Shown piece after piece: positions 45,156 to 57,600 of a DNA stretch of 64,000 nt; the first letter of the stretch is position 1; every line of letters starts with the position of its first letter. The stretch covers positions 1 through 64,000 of the forward strand of contig JAWVWS010001019.1 in the NCBI GenBank assembly GCA_033807775.1. The letters run 5' to 3'. Position numbers and translations under genes: made by a program. The notes below the pieces were generated by a model. The model searched no databases, had not been told where the DNA came from, and saw nothing but the letters and a program-made list of their open reading frames with translations. Origin of the DNA: Saussurea involucrata (Eukaryota > Streptophyta > Magnoliopsida > Asterales > Asteraceae).

Positions 45156-46600
45156 CTGCCATGCAAACAAAAAACATATAAATGTTTGGCAAAACTAACT
45201 TATAATAAGCTAATTGGTGGCTGAAAAAATAGTTGTTAACTGAAAAGCTAGGTGATAAACTAACTAGATGACAATGTAAAAGGGCCAAAAAGAAATATAA
45301 GGGCCATTTATGTAAAATCTAAAAGAGGCAATGAGGCATAACCAATAAAAATGAGTAAAGCCCCAATAAGCTATCTAAAAAGCGAGCTTATAAGCTAGTT
45401 GATGCTTACCAAACATAATCTGGCAATAAGTTCAAAAAATAAGCTAGCTTATGGCTGACAAACATGGGCTGCAAGATAGATATACTGGAAATGGACTCTA
45501 CATAATGCATGATCGCACCAATTACTACTCCAATCCCCTCTATACATGCACATATAAGCAAAAGAGGAAAAAACATTTACAAAGTAACATCACCAAATTA
45601 CTTAAACTCAGTACCCAAGATAATTGATCAATGTACATGTTGATACAGGGTTGGGTTCCGGTAAGAAGTGCCAAATTTGGTGAGAAACATGAGAAGTGGT
45701 TATCAACCGTTGGATGAGAAATGGACGAACATTAGGATGAGATGCACCGAGATAAGATGCACCGGATCAATTCCCTTTTACACAGCAATTCATGGGAGGG
45801 TATTTGATAAAAAGTGATCAACAGTTTAAAAGTACTTCTCATCACTTCGCACGTGATCCCAACCCCATTTAAATAACATATGCTTCAAGCACATAAGCCA
45901 AAATGCTGCCCATCAAAATTCTATATGTGTAGGAAGCTCCCTTCCTCTAAAAGGCTATTATATATGTATTTCAAAAGGGTACTACATATCATAACAGCCT
46001 AACAGGCACAAGTAAAGCAGATGAGAGCAAGTAGATATGAACAAGAAAGTAAATAGGACCATACAGTAGTTGAAAACAAACCAACCCTTGTCATCTAATA
46101 CTGTTTCTGTCGAGGTGAAAACAAAATGTCAAAATCTAGTATTTTGGGTCGCTAAAAATGTGAAGTTTCTAGGTTTTTAGAATCATACAAAAGATTTTCA
46201 AGCATCTGAATTGCCTTTTTCCCCCAATTCGATACATGAAATTCAAATAGCAAAAATGAAGCCGCCATATCCTTCAAAGAAACAAGTATATGTGATTCAT
46301 AGACCCAAAACCCACTGAAAATAAACCCTCGGAACAACAAAATCAACATGTTTTCCCAACAGAGAATTGCTATCAATCAACAACTCAACAACTGATAGCA
46401 TTCAATCATAAATAGTAAGCTTCACATAGTCGCACCAAAAATCAGGCGAACCTACAACTACAAGTATTTGATCCTGATAAACAAACGAAAACTGAAATCA
46501 AATGGCTTGGGAATTGGAAGATGATCACGATCACAAATTCATATGTTTAATAGAAAATGAATTACTCAGATATTATGCTTGCTAAAGATGATGATGATAC
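45156..46600 (-). other. Intron in the 5' UTR of NMD3 (inferred)
   Basis: Donor GTGAAG|GTATCATC (46600) and acceptor ATGGCAG|CA (45156) define a 1445-bp leader intron. Near its 3' end, 45180-45470 has inverted, MITE-like pieces (TGTTTGGCAAAACTAAC near 45183; GATGCTTACCAAACA ending ~45416; a further GGCTGACAAACA near 45460). This suggests a small hAT-like MITE. TSDs are unclear. Confidence 0.6.
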
Positions 46601-46900
46601 CTTCACAAGATTATGAGCTCGGTAGAGAGAAGAAGATCAAAGAGACAGAGACGATACAAAACGTGAATGTCTGAAGAAAGAACAAATATATGCAAAACGG
46701 GCCGACCTACGCAAAACCGACCCAACGATCCATATTCGTCATGGATTACATCAGCGATCAGCCCAGCAACCGAATTTTTGATGTAGACCGGACTGGAAGG
46801 TTCGATTGGTACCTAGGCTAAATGGGGCTGGCCCATCCTGGGATCGGACCGGCTTGGGTCCGTGATTTTTGGTCATCTTTATATAGAATATGATATAATA
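46601..46900 (-). promoter_or_regulatory. NMD3 first exon and proximal promoter
   Basis: A CT-rich leader exon begins at about 46660 and ends at the donor 46601. A TATA-like TGCATATATTTG lies at the complement of about 46684-46696. Site II-type TGGGCY motifs occur at the complement of 46760-46765 (TGGGCT) and 46830-46835 (TGGGCC), common in plant ribosome-biogenesis promoters. A TIR transposon begins at 46905, so the proximal promoter is short. The transcription start is inferred. Confidence 0.55.
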
Positions 46901-46904
46901 GAAA

Positions 46905-48439
46905 GAGTAAACTCTAATTTAGGTTTAGTGAAAACTTTGAAAATGGTACTTGAACTTTAGTAAGTCTAAAAATCATCCTTGTGGTTTGCATTTTAATTTG
47001 AAAATGGTCCCTGATCACCAACTTTGTTAATGATCTCTGTTATGATAAGGGACTTTTTAGTAAATCTACATATATTCTGAATTTTCTTTTAGAGAAATAT
47101 ATTAAGCAAACTTTAATAAACCTTGAATGGTCCCTGTTGAAACCATCCGTCGCCATAGACTACACCTCACGTGCTTTCCGGTCAGTGAAAGAAGTTGTAG
47201 CCATCTTAAGGAGCGGTTGCTGACTGGAGAAATCTTCTTACCATCATCTAAACCCTCATTTACCTTACCCAAACATGAAACCTCATCTTGGAAATCATGC
47301 TCGTCTTCCCCTGAAAGCGAAGAACAACCATCATCTTCCTCCTTGGCTCATTTTTCCATCGTCAACGTCAAAACTCAAAACACACCAACACAACTTTTTC
47401 TGATGACAGGACTTTCCATCATTTTCGATAGCAACCCCCCACATGCAGAGGCTCGAATCCCTCCATTTGTGGTTACATCTTTCTCTCCTGCGTTCCCTCT
47501 AATCATCGGAGATATCGGAAAATTGACCCTCATTGCAGACCTCCCTTTCACAGGTGTACATTGATCGAAATCCAACGGACATCGTCTCCCTCTGTTAATA
47601 GCTTCCCTAAACACGTTGGGGACAGATCTGAAACCATCATCGTTGTCTTCTTCAATCTGGTTTCTGAAACCATCGGTATCACCATAGACTTCTTCGATCT
47701 GGTTTCAGATTTCAGAAACCATCGTCTACTTTGATCTGGTTTCTGGAACCATCCCCATCCCCATCATCTTCTTTGATCTGTTTTCTGAAACCATCGGCAT
47801 CACCATCGTCCTGTTCGATCTGATTTTGGAACCATCGTATCTCTATTTTTATGCTACATTGCTTTTGCTTATTTTGATGTCCACAATTTGAAATGTGAAT
47901 CCATCATCTGGGACCTAGGTTTGGTATAATTTATTTCAAGGGTTGGCTTGGATTTGTTTTTACATCTTATTGTGCCATTCTTAAACATAAAATTGATAGG
48001 TTTGGTTTTGGCTTTTGGCTCCACTAATATCAATCGTTGGAGAGAGAGAGACACAGAGAGAGGAGATGGAAAGAATTGGCCAAGGGGGGGAAGGAGATAG
48101 ATGTTTGGGGAGCTCCATCGGAAAAAAGTCGAAAATGGTTGCCGGAGAAAATGGTAAGGGTAGAGAGAGAGAGAGAAAACGCTAGTTTTAAAAAAACTGA
48201 TATATTATACTTAAAAAAACTGATATATTATAATTTACCTTTTATATCTTTTTAACGGAAAATGACTTAAAGGACAAAAATGCCCCTCATTTCAACTAAT
48301 ATTTTTAACAGAGTTAATGAACAAGGATCATTTTCAAAGAAAAATGCAAACCAAAAGGATGACTTTTAGACTTACTAAAGTTCAAGTCCCACTTTCAAAG
48401 TTTTCACTAAACCTCAAGGACCAAAATTAGAGTTTACTC
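46905..48439. mobile_element. MULE-like TIR element with perfect 9-bp TSD TAATAGAAA
   Basis: The ends GAGTAAACTC and GAGTTTACTC are exact inverses. TIR similarity extends about 170-200 bp inward (GTTTAGTGAAAACTTTGAAA; TTGAACTTTAGTAAGTCTAA; GGTTTGCATTTT). TSD copies are at 46896-46904 and 48440-48448. Inside, 47620-47840 has imperfect tandem repeats of ~45-55 bp built on CTTCGATCTGGTTTCTGAAACC. No transposase is present. ORFs at 47127-47564 and 47375-47614 match no family I know, so gene capture cannot be claimed. Confidence 0.85.
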
Positions 48440-48550
48440 TAATAGAAATGAAAATGAATTATTGTTTTATGTTTGGAAGGACGGTGAAATAGACACAAAT
48501 AAAGTGGAAAAGACTAGTTTCATCCTATCCATAGAATAAAGTGGAACAAT

Positions 48551-48760
48551 GTAAAACTAATGTTATACTCGTCCGTTGGTCGGGTACACGACATGATTTT
48601 AATTTAAATTCAGTTATCTGATATTACCATTTTAAAAGTTATGTTTCTTTATTGTATTCTATCTTTCTTTACCCATCTTTACCAATTCAGTTATTTAATC
48701 TAGTGTTATGCCCGTCTGTTGGTCGGGTACATGACATGACTTTAAACAGATTCCAATACG
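48551..48760 (-). mobile_element. Two Helitron-like 3' ends (weak)
   Basis: Two copies of TGTTATRCYCGTCYGTTGGTCGGGTACAYGACATG occur, starting at 48561 and 48706. The second is preceded by CTAG (48700-48703). Read on the minus strand this is a CCCG...CGGG hairpin a few bases before CTAG, the Helitron 3' layout, but the base after CTAG is A and not T. The segment up to 49200 is AT-rich without genes. Confidence 0.35.
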
Positions 48761-49214
48761 TCCTCGAAACAGACACCAAACAAAGCGATGATTTATCATC
48801 CCGAACAAATCGATATATATGAGAAATGCGAGCATAAATTTATGTGACAAAAGGTTTTATCCTATCTCGAATGGCACCCCAAGTAATACTCCTAGGGTAT
48901 GTTTGGTTTGCGGAAATGAAATGGATTGGATTTGATTTCATGTAGGGATTTGGATTTTGAGGGATTTGGAATTCTTTTGTCTGTTTGGTTTGTAAGGTTT
49001 GGAATGAATTTGAATTTCATTATATATAAAAAAAACTGTTAAAAATCATAAAATAGTTAAGTTACCTTTTATTTAATTCATTATTAGAAAACAAATGTTT
49101 CTAACATAAGTTTAAACATTATTATATACATATCCTTTGAAATCCTAGCTAGGGGTGTACGCGGGTTGGGTTGGGCGGTTTTTGGCAATTTTACAACCCA
49201 ACCCAAATAATAAA

Positions 49215-50436
49215 CATTTTATTGATTTATTAGCATTGTTAGCTTAAACAAAAAAATAATAAAACAAAGTATACCAAAATAATACAAAACCAAAGTATAC
49301 AAAATAATACAAAAGATAATGAAATGTTCTACTCAATTAATGCAACAATTTTTTTTAAAAAACCAAAAATCTAAGAAAATTCTAAAGCCTCATTGGAGGC
49401 TTCTCCTTAATCCTCTCTTTTACATTTTGCTTTATATATATATATTGATGATTGTTAGCCTAATAAGAAAAAGACTTTGATTATTAAGCATTTTGTTAGA
49501 TTGTTAGCCTAATAAGAAAAAAAAACTTTGATTATTAAGCATTTTGTTAGATTTACAAAGTATACATATTTTATTGATTTTTAAGCATTGTTAGGTTAAA
49601 CAAAAAAATAATAAAACAAAGTATACAAAATATACACATTTTATTGATTTATAAGCATTGTTAGCTTAAACAAAAAAACAATTAAACAAAGTATACCAAA
49701 ATAATACACATTTTATTGATTTATAAGCATTGTTAGCTTAAACAAAAAAATAATAAAACAAAGTATACCCAAATAATACACATTTTATTGATTTATTAGC
49801 ATTGTTAGCTTAAACAAAAAAATAATAAAACAAAGTATACCCAAATAATACACATTTTATTGATTTATTAGCATTGTTAGCTTAAACAAAAAAATAATAC
49901 AACAAAGTATACCAAAATAATACAAAACCAAAGTATACAAAATAATACAAAAGATAATGAAAGGTTCTACTCAATTAATGCAACAATTTAAAAAAAAAAC
50001 CAAATATCTAAGAAAATTCTAAAGCCTCATTGGAGGCTTCTCCTTAATCCTCTCTTTTACATTTTGCTTTATATATATATTGATTGTTAGCTTAAACAAA
50101 AAAATAATTAAACAAAGTATATCAAAATAATACACATTTTATTGATTTATAAGCATTGTTAGCTTAAACAAAAAAATAATAAAACAAAGTATACCCAAAT
50201 AATACACATTTTATTGATTTATAAGCATTGTTAGCTTAAACAAAATAATAATAAAACAAAGTATAACAAAATAATACAAAACCAAAGTATACAAAATAAT
50301 ACAAAAGATAATGAAAGGTTCTACTCAATTAATGCAACAATTTTTTAAAAAAAAACAAAAATCTAAGAAAATTCTAAAGCTTCATTGGAGGCTTCTCCTT
50401 AATCCTCTCTTTTACATTTTGCTTTATATATATATT
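49215..50436. repeat. Higher-order tandem repeat of ~72-bp and ~156-bp units
   Basis: Unit A (~72 bp, from ACATTTTATTGATTTATAAG to AAACAAAGTATACC) begins at about 49215, 49565, 49637, 49709, 49783, 49855, 50133 and 50207. Unit B (~156 bp, from CCAAAGTATACAAAATAATAC to CATTTTGCTTTATATATAT) occurs at about 49290-49446, 49928-50081 and 50278-50434. A and B alternate, forming a short higher-order array. It is AT-rich and non-coding. Confidence 0.8.
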
Positions 50437-50470
50437 GACTAGTGTTAATACCGCGCGTTGCGCGCGGTAA
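50437..50470 (-). mobile_element. Helitron 3' terminus
   Basis: The minus strand reads TACCGCGCG-CAA-CGCGCGGTA, a 9-bp-stem hairpin, then TTAACA and CTAG followed by T. This is the canonical Helitron 3' end inserted between A and T. The array unit at this point would continue ATTGATTGTTAGC, as unit B2 does, so the Helitron appears to have landed in the tandem array. Its 5' end, to the right, was not identified. Confidence 0.65.
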
Positions 50471-52396
50471 ACAAAATTCACGTTAAAGAGATTTGTAAAA
50501 AAAGAATTCAATGATTTTTTTTCATATTTACAATGATGAAATTTGAGTATGCAAAAATTATTATTCTCAATCTAACTTATAGAGATTGGTTTTGATCCTT
50601 GGCTCTGCATATATACTAAATTTTTTAGTTTAGATAGAGAATAAATAAAGAAGTAGAAAAACAATTTATGGGATGAAGAGTGTATCGAATCAATATAAGT
50701 CGAATAAAGAACTTCAATTTCTTGTTTCTTACTTGGTAGTAGAGTTCAAATAAAAACCACCCGATTGCATGTAATGCTAGAATTTTTCATTTTTTGAGGA
50801 TCGGTCAAATAATAAAAAGGTTCTATTGACAAATCACTCTTCTAAACTTAGTTTTTATTTTCATAAAGTTTAATTGAATTGCAATTGATTAGGGAAAAGT
50901 CCCTTAAAATTCTCTTCCTTTTTTTAAAATATCGTGAATAGTTTCTATAGGTTGAACACTTTTTTTTTCAAGAAAATTGAGAATATAGAAGTACAATTAA
51001 AAAAGTATACTATTAAGGATATATGATAGAAGCTATAGTTCTAAAAATACTATAACATTACTTATTAGCAATATAGTGTCAACTACTACAACTCATTCAT
51101 ACAATTATATGACAATAAATGTAATTTGCATAATCAATATGAAAAAACCATCATCGATTAAAAACAGTGTCCCCATTTATTCCTTAACTCAATAAATCTT
51201 TAACTACAAAGACAAAAAAAAGCTAATAAACTATTTAATCTGTAAGAATTTCAATGAAACAACCACATATATATGATCCCATGAGTCAATCTGGCAATCA
51301 TGTTTTCTTTTCATAAAGAAAAACAACTAACTATTCTGAAGTTTTTTTTGTATCGTACGATGTTAGCAAGATACGCTTGATTGGTAGTCTAACGGACCGT
51401 TTACCAAAATGCTTAGGTAGGAGCTTTCCGATAAAAGTCACCACTCTCACTAACATTTCCGGGTAAGATTCTTGGCCATGAATGGCATCATATACAACAA
51501 TCGTATTCACTACTTACCAAGTAAGACTTGCCTCTTATCAGCTAAGATTCTATGCCTTTGTCCGCATAAGGTTCCATATAATTGATCAATTACTGATTCG
51601 TGGTTTAAGCTTCCCTCATACCTCATGTCCCAAATTACTCATTTGCTCCTCCTTTTCTAACTTGGCTTCCAACCATGGTGTTTCATGTGTCTATACAATT
51701 CATGATTGTATATTGAAACAGTTATATAAAGATTTGAAAAAAATATGAAAATATATAATTAAGTTAATAAATATGCAACTTTTGTTTATCATCATGCCAG
51801 AATAATATGTCTGAAAAATAAATACACGCACATGAAAAATAGAGATGTAGAATTGATTTCCAGTTAGAATAGTAGTTAACATGAGAATGTAAGAAAAAAT
51901 CTACACTCTTGGATCAATCTTCGATCAATCCTAATTTAAGATCAATTGTAAATTCTCATAAGTTATTTTGGATCGTAACCTAAACCATTAGATCAACAGT
52001 AATTAATAGTGATCAAGGATCCAAATCCCTTGTTATACTTCGCACCTTAGCTATTCTTACACAATCATCGTCCATACATGTATGTATATATGTATATATA
52101 TAGACACATTACAACAACATTTAATATATGTAACTATATCATCCATAATAGGTGGTTAAAGAAGCAACAATTGACATGCAAAACTAATTATCAGTCTATC
52201 ACATGCACTTGTTATCTACATTAATTTCAGTCAAACACACACACACATATAACAAAAATTCTAACAAAAAAGTTTGATCAAGGAAAAACTTACATCATGT
52301 GTTTTCCATCATTCTGGTGCCAAGATCCCGTTAGATACAAGATTTGGTAAAGTCTTACCTGTTCATTTTTAAAACTTACATATGCAAAAAAAAATG
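50471..52396. other. AT-rich DNA, probably Helitron body and intergenic; no gene seen
   Basis: No recognisable protein and no clear Helitron Rep or helicase. A short exon-like piece at 52290-52345 (minus) is too small to assign. The host sequence breaks at 52396 (insertion of the copia-type element) and resumes at 63521. Confidence 0.45.
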
Positions 52397-52641
52397 TGTT
52401 AGGACACTGAAGTTGTCCTTTATAATAGAAAGTTTTGTAAAGCAATAGCTGTGTTAAAGGGTTTATGCTTAATTGTTGTAGCAAGTGATGAAGACTATAA
52501 ATATGTCTTTACTTGTAGTTTGTAAGAAGTGAATTCATTAATACAAGATGTAGATCTCTAATCACTTTGTGTTCTCTCTAGGTTAGATTTCCTTTTCAAT
52601 AATGTTCTTCATCATCTTGTTACACAATACTTGGATTGTAT

Positions 52642-54358
52642 TGTAACACCCGGAAAATCCTCGTAAGTACTAGTAAGTTTAATATTTCATGATATTTCGA
52701 CTTTTTAGATTATGATTGATATCTTAAGTAATTTTCGTGACTTTGACTTGCTATTTGATAATTCTCGATAGAAATCAGTAAGTTTAATTCTTAAGAAAAT
52801 TAATGAAAAATAGAAGATAAAGTAGAATATTAGATTTTATGGATTAGTTGGGTGGGTAATTTGAATACGAGACCAACGGTACTTTCCGGGGTAAAAACGG
52901 GGTTTTAACGAAGAAGTTACGGCTAAATTAGTGGAAGTTGGGAGTTTTGGCAAACAGAGGCTGGCGCCGATGGGGTGGCGCCGATGCATCGGCGCGGATG
53001 ATCGGCGCCGAATACCTGACGTGCCAAAAGGGGGTTAAACCCACCTCTTATTTGATATTCAGTATTCTCTCAAATTAGAACACTGTTGCTACTCTCTTCA
53101 GGCGATTTTCAATCCTAAGCTTAAGGTAAGTTCTTATCCATCAATTTTAAACCAATTCAAGTGATTAGTAAATGAATCTTACACAATTAAACTTCAATTA
53201 GGGCTTGGTATCTTCATTTCATCTTTATTGGAGAATTAGGGTTCAAGTCTTCAAGTAAGGTTATACCAATTGAAGATTAAAGGTGAGTAATTTGTACCTA
53301 AATGATTTCATTATATTTATCTACCATTTCTTATCTTGGAATTGTGTTGTTAATGTAAAATCTTGAGTTATATGCTCTCAATGGTTAAGAGGGAAACAAG
53401 AGGAATTCAAGTAAGTTAATATGGATTAATTGTGGTTATTATTTAGTATGACATGATAAATATTGATGTTAAGAGTTTGGTTTGATTATATATCCATGGT
53501 ATGTGAAATTGAGATGATGGCTTAATAGATGTCTTAATGATGAACTGATGGCTTAATGGTCCTAATGGACTTATTCTTGAATTGTAAACATGGTGGCTTA
53601 TTATGGAATTCTTATTGAATGTGAATAAAGTACATGTGGATGTATGTGAACTACATGGATGTAGTATTGATTATGATAAAGGGTTGGACCATTATTAAAG
53701 TGCTTAACATGTTTTGAATCTTATTTGGATTAACATATTTGGTATTCATATAATTGGAGGAGCACCTAGTATGTATTGGGGGATATATTCATATATACCG
53801 TGGGGTAAATGTATTTCGTTCATACCTTCGGATACCGTGGGGTTTCCCGTTGTGTTATGCCTTGTGATAGTGCCGTGGGGTACCGATCAAGGTATATCTC
53901 CAATTATGATGTAACTGGGTAGCGATATGGACCTTCTCCATGGAATCCAATTTATGAATGTATCGAATTGTTGTTCCTACATGCTATGACTATGCTTTAT
54001 GTGCTATGTGTAAACCTCACTTAGGCTTTAAAAGCCTAACACTTGCTATGTGTTTTATGTGTTACAGATATTAGTGGTACCGGGCACAAGAAGGTTTAGT
54101 ACGGGGTGTGAGCTCGGGATTGATGTTGGAAGGTTAAAGAATTGGAAGATTGACATTAGAACTTCATGACATCCTTTTTGATCTTGGATTGCTATAGTAT
54201 CGAGCAATCAAGCAAGTAGTCTTTTGGTAGTTATACATTAACTAAATATTTGTATTAATGGTTTGGTAATGATGTTTATGAACACTTTTACTTTAGTAAT
54301 GTGTACCACTCTTCCGTTTTATGGAAGTTTTTGTTAACCCCTATTTTGGGGTGTTACA
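52642..54358 (+). repeat. 5' LTR of the young gypsy element
   Basis: TGTAACACCC to GGGTGTTACA. It includes a GC-rich cluster of GGCGCC(GAT) words at 52971-53012 in an otherwise AT-rich LTR. Confidence 0.93.
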
Positions 54359-54693
54359 AGTTGGTATCAGAGCTCTAGTTTAAGTGAACTAGGTATGACT
54401 ATAGTATGCCTAGACTTAAGCTGAGAACAATAAGATTGAAATATTTTAAATGGGTAGATAACATAGGATGGGAGAGTGATAGGAATTGTGAAAATACATT
54501 GGTCAAAATGTTGTAATGATGGTAATAAGAATACTTGTATATTACTTATTCATAATTTCATCTAGCTAATGTTATTATGAATATGTTGTTATATAAGTGT
54601 ACTTGATCTCTATTATTATGGTAATTGATAAGTGTATTAGTGAACAATATTAGTCTAATTCTTACTCTATTCTCGCGTGCTTGACAGATTGAA

Positions 54694-57600
54694 ATGGTAA
54701 ATACTCGAAGTCAAGTACAGCAGCTGCGTGATGGTCAGTCAGCATCTGAATCTACTGCTGACCAACCTGGAATTCAAGCAACAGTTAGACATTCTCCGAG
54801 ACCACGTAATTTAGGCGGAGGAGCAGAAAATGTATCGAGACTTAACATTGGTCCATCGAACCCAGTAGTGGAAGAAGACGCGCTTGAAACTCGGTTGAGG
54901 AATAGTATGCTCCGAGCTATGGAATCTGCTATGACTCAACAACAGGAACGAATTATGAAGATGTTGGATGACAGAGATAACAGCATTCGGCAACGCGAGA
55001 CGATAGCAGAAAATGCTTTGAATGGGCAAGGTAATTTGGAAAATACTTTGAATACGGAAACGGATACAACTATTCGGGAAGGAAGAAAGGAACGGAGATG
55101 CACATACAAGACGTTTTTGGGATGTAGACCTCCAGAGTTTGCAGGAACTACTGATCCTACTAAGTGTATGAATTGGATTCGAGAAGTGGAGATGTCTTTT
55201 GAGGCAAGTGAATGTGAAGATTCTCAAAAGGTTAAATTTGCATCTCATCTCCTTAAGGGTGAAGCTCTTACATGGTGGAATCTTACGCGATCATCAATTG
55301 CACCGGCATTATTGGCCAAGTTCACATGGGCAGCTTTTAAAAGGAAGATTTTGGAAAAATATTGCAGTGAGCGGGCACTTGATAAGATCGAAGATGAGTT
55401 CCGTGGGTTGAAGAAAGGAGACATGTCGATTATGGAATACTCTAGATTGTTTTTAGAGAAGTTAAATTTGGTCGAACACTTAGCTCCGGACGAGAAAACC
55501 AAGATAAAGACTTATCAAAGGGGATTACCGGCTAGTATGAAGACTGCTTTGAGGAATGCAAAGGTTTCAACCATTCAAGAAGCAATTGAAGAATCCTTAC
55601 GGATAGAAGATGATATGGTTCAAGGAAAGTTAGAAAGTGGATCGGTAGGTGAAAAGAGGAAATGGGAAGGGCCATCGGGAAATGTTCACCAACAAAGACC
55701 GTTCATGGGAAATAAAGGTGGACAGAATCGTAATGAAGCAAAATGGTGTAATCGGTGCAGGAAATCTCATACGGGTCCGTGTAACACTCGTCAATTTCAG
55801 AGTCCTTTAACTTGTAGCAAATGTGGAAAGGTTGGGCACTTAATGCGGGATTGCTCCATAAAAGGAGTAATTTGTTTTGAATGCCGCGAGCCGGGTCACA
55901 TGAAGAGAGATTGCCCAAGGTTGAAGACGGGCGGATCGGGAAAACCCAAGTCAGAACCACCGAAGGCAATGGGAAGGGCATTTCAGATGTCAACAGATGA
56001 GGCAAGAAGTTCAAAAGATGTGGTGTCAGGTACGTTTCTTCTAAACTCCGTACCTGCACGTGTTTTATTTGATTCTGGAGCAAGTTATTCATTTGTGTCA
56101 TTATCATTTGTTCAAAAGTTGAATATGCCTGTTAGTCAGTTAGAAGAAGCCTTGTTAGTAGAATTAGCAAATGGTGAAAATGTGGTGGTGAGAGATGTTT
56201 TGCGGGGTTGTCCGCTAGAAATAGAAGGGAAAGACTTTCCGGTAGATCTAATGCCAATTCTGATTGGGGATTTTGATATAGTAGTTGGGATGGATTGGTT
56301 AGCAGAATTTCAAGCTGAAATTGTGTGCGCTAAGAAACTAATTTGTATACCATCTTCTGACGGAAACCCTATTGTTATATATGGGGATCGGAGGAAGGGA
56401 GAAATGGCGTTCATGACTATGTTGAAGGCGCGCAAATGTGTACAAAAAGGTTGTAAAGCATTCTTGGCATATGTGATTGATGCTAGGATGGAAAAGAAGA
56501 AAGTGGAGGATGTGAAGGTAGTGTGCGAGTTTCCTGATGTATTTCCTGAGGAATTGCCAGGCTTACCGCCAGATCGTCAAGTAGAGTTCAGGATAGACTT
56601 AATGCCGGGAGCGTCTCCGATTGCTAAAACACCTTATCGCTTAGCTCCGTTGGAAGTAAAAGAGATGATGGCTCAGTTGCAAGAACTTTTGGATAAGGGA
56701 TTTGTGCGACCAAGTTCGTCACCGTGGGGAGCCCCAGTTTTATTCGTAAAGAAGAAAGATGGCTCAATGCGTATGTGTATAGATTATAGAGAGCTGAATA
56801 AGGTAACTGTGAAGAACAAATATCCACTTCCCCGAATCGATGATTTATTTGATCAGTTGCAAGGAGCGACCTGTTTTTCAAAGATTGACTTACGTTCGGG
56901 TTATCATCAAGTAAGGGTGCAAGAATGTGATATTCCAAAAACGGCGTTTCGAACTCGTTATGGTCATTACGAATTCTTAGTAATGCCATTCGGTTTGACG
57001 AATGCACCGGCGGTATTCATGGATATGATGAATCGGGTGTGCCGACCTTTTCTTGATAGATCGGTAATCGTTTTTATCGATGATATCTTGGTGTATTCTA
57101 AGAATGAAGCGGATCACGAATTTCATCTCCGTGAAGTGTTGGAGACATTAAGAAAAGAGAAACTTTATGCAAAATTTTCTAAGTGTGATTTTTGGTTGCA
57201 AGAGATTCAGTTTTTGGGTCATGTGGTTACTCGAGATGGGGTAAAAGTAGATTCTTCGAAGGTTGAGGCAGTTATGAAATGGGAACCGCCCAAGAGTCCG
57301 AGTGAAATACGAAGCTTCTTAGGATTGACGGGATATTACAGAAGGTTTATCCAAGATTTCTCGAAGATCGCATCTCCTTTGACAGCTTTGACTCGGAAGA
57401 ATGTGAACTTTATTTGGTCTAAAGCTCAAGAAGAGGCTTTCCGTACCCTTCAAAAGAAACTGTGTGAAGCACCTGTTCTAGCTTTGCCTGAAGGATCGGA
57501 AGACTTTGTGGTTTACAGTGATGCATCTAAATTGGGTTTGGGTTGTGTCTTAATGCAAAGAGGAAAAGTAATAGCCTATGCTTCAAGACAACTCAAGGTG

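Noticed and set aside
45154..45288. NMD3 starting upstream of 45153
   Set aside because: The upstream extension does not resemble the NMD3 N-terminus, and a 3' splice site just before the 45153 ATG places it in an intron.
47127..47614. Gene fragment captured by the TIR element near NMD3
   Set aside because: Frames on both strands are open, but I recognise no family and see no splice signals.
49215..50436. CRISPR-like regular repeat array
   Set aside because: Units are 72-156 bp, contiguous and without unique spacers, in a nuclear plant context. It is a tandem repeat.
50500..50930. Second plastid DNA insertion
   Set aside because: The style is plastid-like and AT-rich, but no plastid gene could be identified.
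52290..52345. Exon of a host gene interrupted by the copia-type element
   Set aside because: The stretch is short, contains a stop in the most gene-like frame and could not be linked to 63521-64000.
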